Source: JANWHF01 sp036276235 (GTDB taxonomy: Bacteria > Planctomycetota > Phycisphaerae > Tepidisphaerales > Tepidisphaeraceae). From it: a stretch of DNA of 64,000 bases. Below, piece by piece: positions 62,087 through 64,000 of this stretch (position 1 is the stretch's first letter; the number at the start of each line of letters is the position of its first letter). A program made the translations under genes and the position numbers. Where the stretch lies: NCBI GenBank assembly GCA_036276235.1, contig DATBDZ010000403.1, forward strand, positions 1-64,000. The letters are read 5' to 3'. A model generated the notes under the pieces. That model was not told where the DNA came from and searched no databases. It was given only the letters and a program-made list of their open reading frames with translations.

Positions 62087-64000
62087 TTACCTGGATTGCA
62101 AATCCCCTACTGTGACTCTTGCGATGTAGGCGACGGCCTTGCCGTCCTTATCGAGCGAGCCGGCGTCCACAGTGATAACGACGAACGATTTACCTGGTTG
62201 CACCGGGCCTTTGTGCAGGAGGCTGCACGTGTGAATGATCGGCATCAGATTGTCCGCTGTGCCGACGATCGACACAGTGCTCTCAGACTGGGATGAGAGC
62301 TGAATGCTCAGATCCAGTTCGATGATGTCCGGCGAGGCGGCCTTGCCGGCCAGCAAGAAGGTAGCGCCGGTGGAGATGTAGTTGATCGTGTTGATGTTCT
62401 GTCCGTCAGCGCGGATCGACGTGTTGCTGACATAGGGGCTGTTGGAGCCGATGTTGATTCTGTCGCCGGACAGCCGGACCGATTGATTGGCGCGGTATAT
62501 CGGCTTGGGCACGCCCAGCGCCGCCAGCGCCTTCTCGAAGGACTCGGCCGATTGGGCCACGTTATCCATCGCTCCCGCGCTGAGCTTCCCAATCCGATCG
62601 ATCGGCATGCGCACGTCGTAGAGGGTGGCATCAAAATGACACGTTGGTCCCTCACCCGTTACCGGCGCCGTCGGGCCGCCGAAGCCGCGGCCCGATCGGC
62701 CGCCCGCAAAGCCGCCGAAGCCGGACGGTTCCGGTTGAGGGGCTGGGCGCGTCGTCGGCGGCGCTGCGGGCGTGCCGCCGGAGCCGGCCGCGCCGCTGTT
62801 AGCTGGCGGCTCCTGCCCGGCGGGAATCTGTGGGACCTGCGCCTTGAGGATGGCTCCTGGCACGATTGCCCCCAGCAATAGAACGACCATCAGGGCGCGA
62901 TATCGTGCGCTGGTTCCGCGACGGCTTACGCTAACGTCAAGTATCGCGCGCATGCGTTCTTCCAGGGTGGATGGGCGCGCCATCGCCATTGCTGTGCCGG
63001 ACAATGTGAATGCGGGAAACGATGGGACCGAGATGCTCTCCAGAAGATGGCGGGCGTATGCTCGCGCATCGGTGCCGCTGTTGAGCACCAGGTCATCGCA
63101 GGCCCGCTCGCGCTCGACCTGCATTCGCCGATCGGCGATCCATACGAGCGGATTAAACCAATAAAGCGCGCAGGCAATCTGCGACAGCAATTGGCTGAGG
63201 CAATCCCCGCGCTTGAGGTGGCCCAGCTCGTGCAGGAGCACGTCGCGCCGTTGTGCCGTCGGCCATTGGTCGGCCTCTTGCGGGAGTAGCAATCGAGCAT
63301 GCAACAAACCCCACGTCATTGGCATCGAGCGCGCGGGGCTTTGCAGGAGCTCGACCGGGCGGCGGAGATTCAGCTCGCGGCAAAGGCGCTGAAGCAGATC
63401 GAACATCTCGCCGTCGGTGATGACGATGCAGCGCCGCCGCAACAGCCACAAACTCATGTTGCCAAGCAACAGGCGAACGATCAGCAGCAGAGTTCCAAAG
63501 GCCCAACAGAGCAAAAGCCCGGGCGTCCATGGAAATGGCGGGCGATGCGTAATTCCTACAAGCTTTTGCTGAGGCGCAGGCGCAGGGGCCTGCCGCAATG
63601 GCGCGGCATCTGCCGGCAAGACAGTCGACGGAGCTGGGGACGGATCAGTCGCCGGCGACTCGATATTGACGTTGGCGGTCGCCTCGTGATTGCGCGCCGA
63701 TGTAGCCGCTGGAGATTGCGGCGACTGCACCTGTGGCAGCGCCGGCGCAGGTTGGGCTGGAAGAGATATGGCTTGCTCCGTGGAGTGCGCCACCTGAACA
63801 TGAACGACACTTGTCTCAGTAGGCACGCCACGCATGTGCGGCAGGACGTGCCAACCCGGCAGCATCGCCGACAGCACGGGCAGGAGAAGCGCACCAACGG
63901 CCCCCGCCAGCCACACGCCATGCCGCGTGGCGGCCGACGCGCGGCGCATCGTCAGTGCTACAATCGTGGCCAAAGCGATCACAACCGCGCTGCCAACGGC
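62087..64000 (-). CDS. M56 (BlaR1-type) membrane metallopeptidase, 5' end outside window
   Basis: 638 codons are visible; the frame is still open at the window edge, and the usual first ~30 residues with a membrane helix are missing. Visible: helix ATRHGVWLAGAVGALLLPVL, an extracytoplasmic Pro/Ala/Gln-rich stretch, a helix LLCWAFGTLLLIVRLLLGNM, the zinc site DVLLHELGHLKRGDCLSQLL (His-Glu at about 257), SQIACALYWFNPLVWIADRR and ERACDDLVLNSGTDARAYAR. A further helix is followed by the same C-terminal domain as the neighbouring gene (GPTCHFDATLYDVRMPIDRI). BlaR1-type proteins sense a signal outside and cut a BlaI-type repressor; a blaI gene would be expected just beyond the right edge. Confidence 0.9.
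   Translation of the reverse strand, partial: AVGSAVVIALATIVALTMRRASAATRHGVWLAGAVGALLLPVLSAMLPGWHVLPHMRGVPTETSVVHVQVAHSTEQAISLPAQPAPALPQVQSPQSPAATSARNHEATANVNIESPATDPSPAPSTVLPADAAPLRQAPAPAPQQKLVGITHRPPFPWTPGLLLCWAFGTLLLIVRLLLGNMSLWLLRRRCIVITDGEMFDLLQRLCRELNLRRPVELLQSPARSMPMTWGLLHARLLLPQEADQWPTAQRRDVLLHELGHLKRGDCLSQLLSQIACALYWFNPLVWIADRRMQVERERACDDLVLNSGTDARAYARHLLESISVPSFPAFTLSGTAMAMARPSTLEERMRAILDVSVSRRGTSARYRALMVVLLLGAIVPGAILKAQVPQIPAGQEPPANSGAAGSGGTPAAPPTTRPAPQPEPSGFGGFAGGRSGRGFGGPTAPVTGEGPTCHFDATLYDVRMPIDRIGKLSAGAMDNVAQSAESFEKALAALGVPKPIYRANQSVRLSGDRINIGSNSPYVSNTSIRADGQNINTINYISTGATFLLAGKAASPDIIELDLSIQLSSQSESTVSIVGTADNLMPIIHTCSLLHKGPVQPGKSFVVITVDAGSLDKDGKAVAYIARVTVGDLQSR

Overview
The window looks like chromosomal DNA of a planctomycete, probably of the Phycisphaerae/Tepidisphaerales type. 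The support is indirect but consistent: high GC, a DUF1080 protein, a planctomycete-type heme-binding/sorbosone dehydrogenase fusion, a zinc ribbon of the CGYDLR...CPECG kind, very large secreted proteins with an LExR..LL-like N-terminal motif, a PEP-CTERM protein, and a MoxR/DUF58/BatA/VWA gene block. Several starts are GTG or TTG, chosen by their ribosome binding sites.

Left part (1-18.2 kb). A truncated murC diverges from a GH13 glycogen branching enzyme. Next come a frameshifted FAD monooxygenase coupled to a secreted heme/PQQ-type dehydrogenase, a DUF1801 protein, a cysteine-less thioredoxin-like protein, a rhamnogalacturonan-acetylesterase-like SGNH hydrolase, a SYLF lipoprotein, an RTX-repeat protein and a secreted beta-propeller protein. 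Then follows a minus-strand run of small and medium genes (hypothetical, zinc-ribbon, DUF1028, DUF1080, and several short unknowns including a 56-residue membrane protein).

Repeat island and middle part (18.2-29.9 kb). Positions 18.2-20.1 kb hold no normal gene. They hold palindromic repeats and a decayed group II intron whose 3' catalytic end (domains V and VI) is recognisable, while its reverse transcriptase is reduced to an N-terminal stub. After this come purB, a PEP-CTERM protein with a clear terminator, a GH15 glucoamylase fused to a ferredoxin domain, a higA antitoxin with only the tail of higB, a YqjD/YqjE-like membrane operon, a DUF2127 protein and a cold-shock protein.

Minus-strand block (30-46.4 kb). 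moxR, DUF58, BatA-like, VWA, DUF4175-like, DUF4159, a metallophosphatase/tetraheme cytochrome, a thioredoxin-HEAT protein and a SIMPL protein all read the same way. The first six form the familiar MoxR-Bat type cluster; the rest look like envelope and redox partners.

Right part (47.6-64 kb). One 4,054-codon gene encodes a secreted surface protein with beta-helix repeats, an embedded metzincin-type protease, Calx-beta, PKD, Ig-like and MBG modules. It is followed by a broken SdrD-like gene lying against the terminator of a tRNA-Ile(GAU), and by an M56 (BlaR1-type) peptidase next to a stand-alone paralogue of its C-terminal domain.

Intergenic DNA is unusually rich in dispersed hairpins. Notable are two copies of a 65-bp palindrome around 9.2 and 12.1 kb, a MITE-like 190-bp element at 36.7 kb, and short arrays of a GAAACCC-like heptamer. 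All three heptamer arrays lie just upstream of a start codon on the coding strand.
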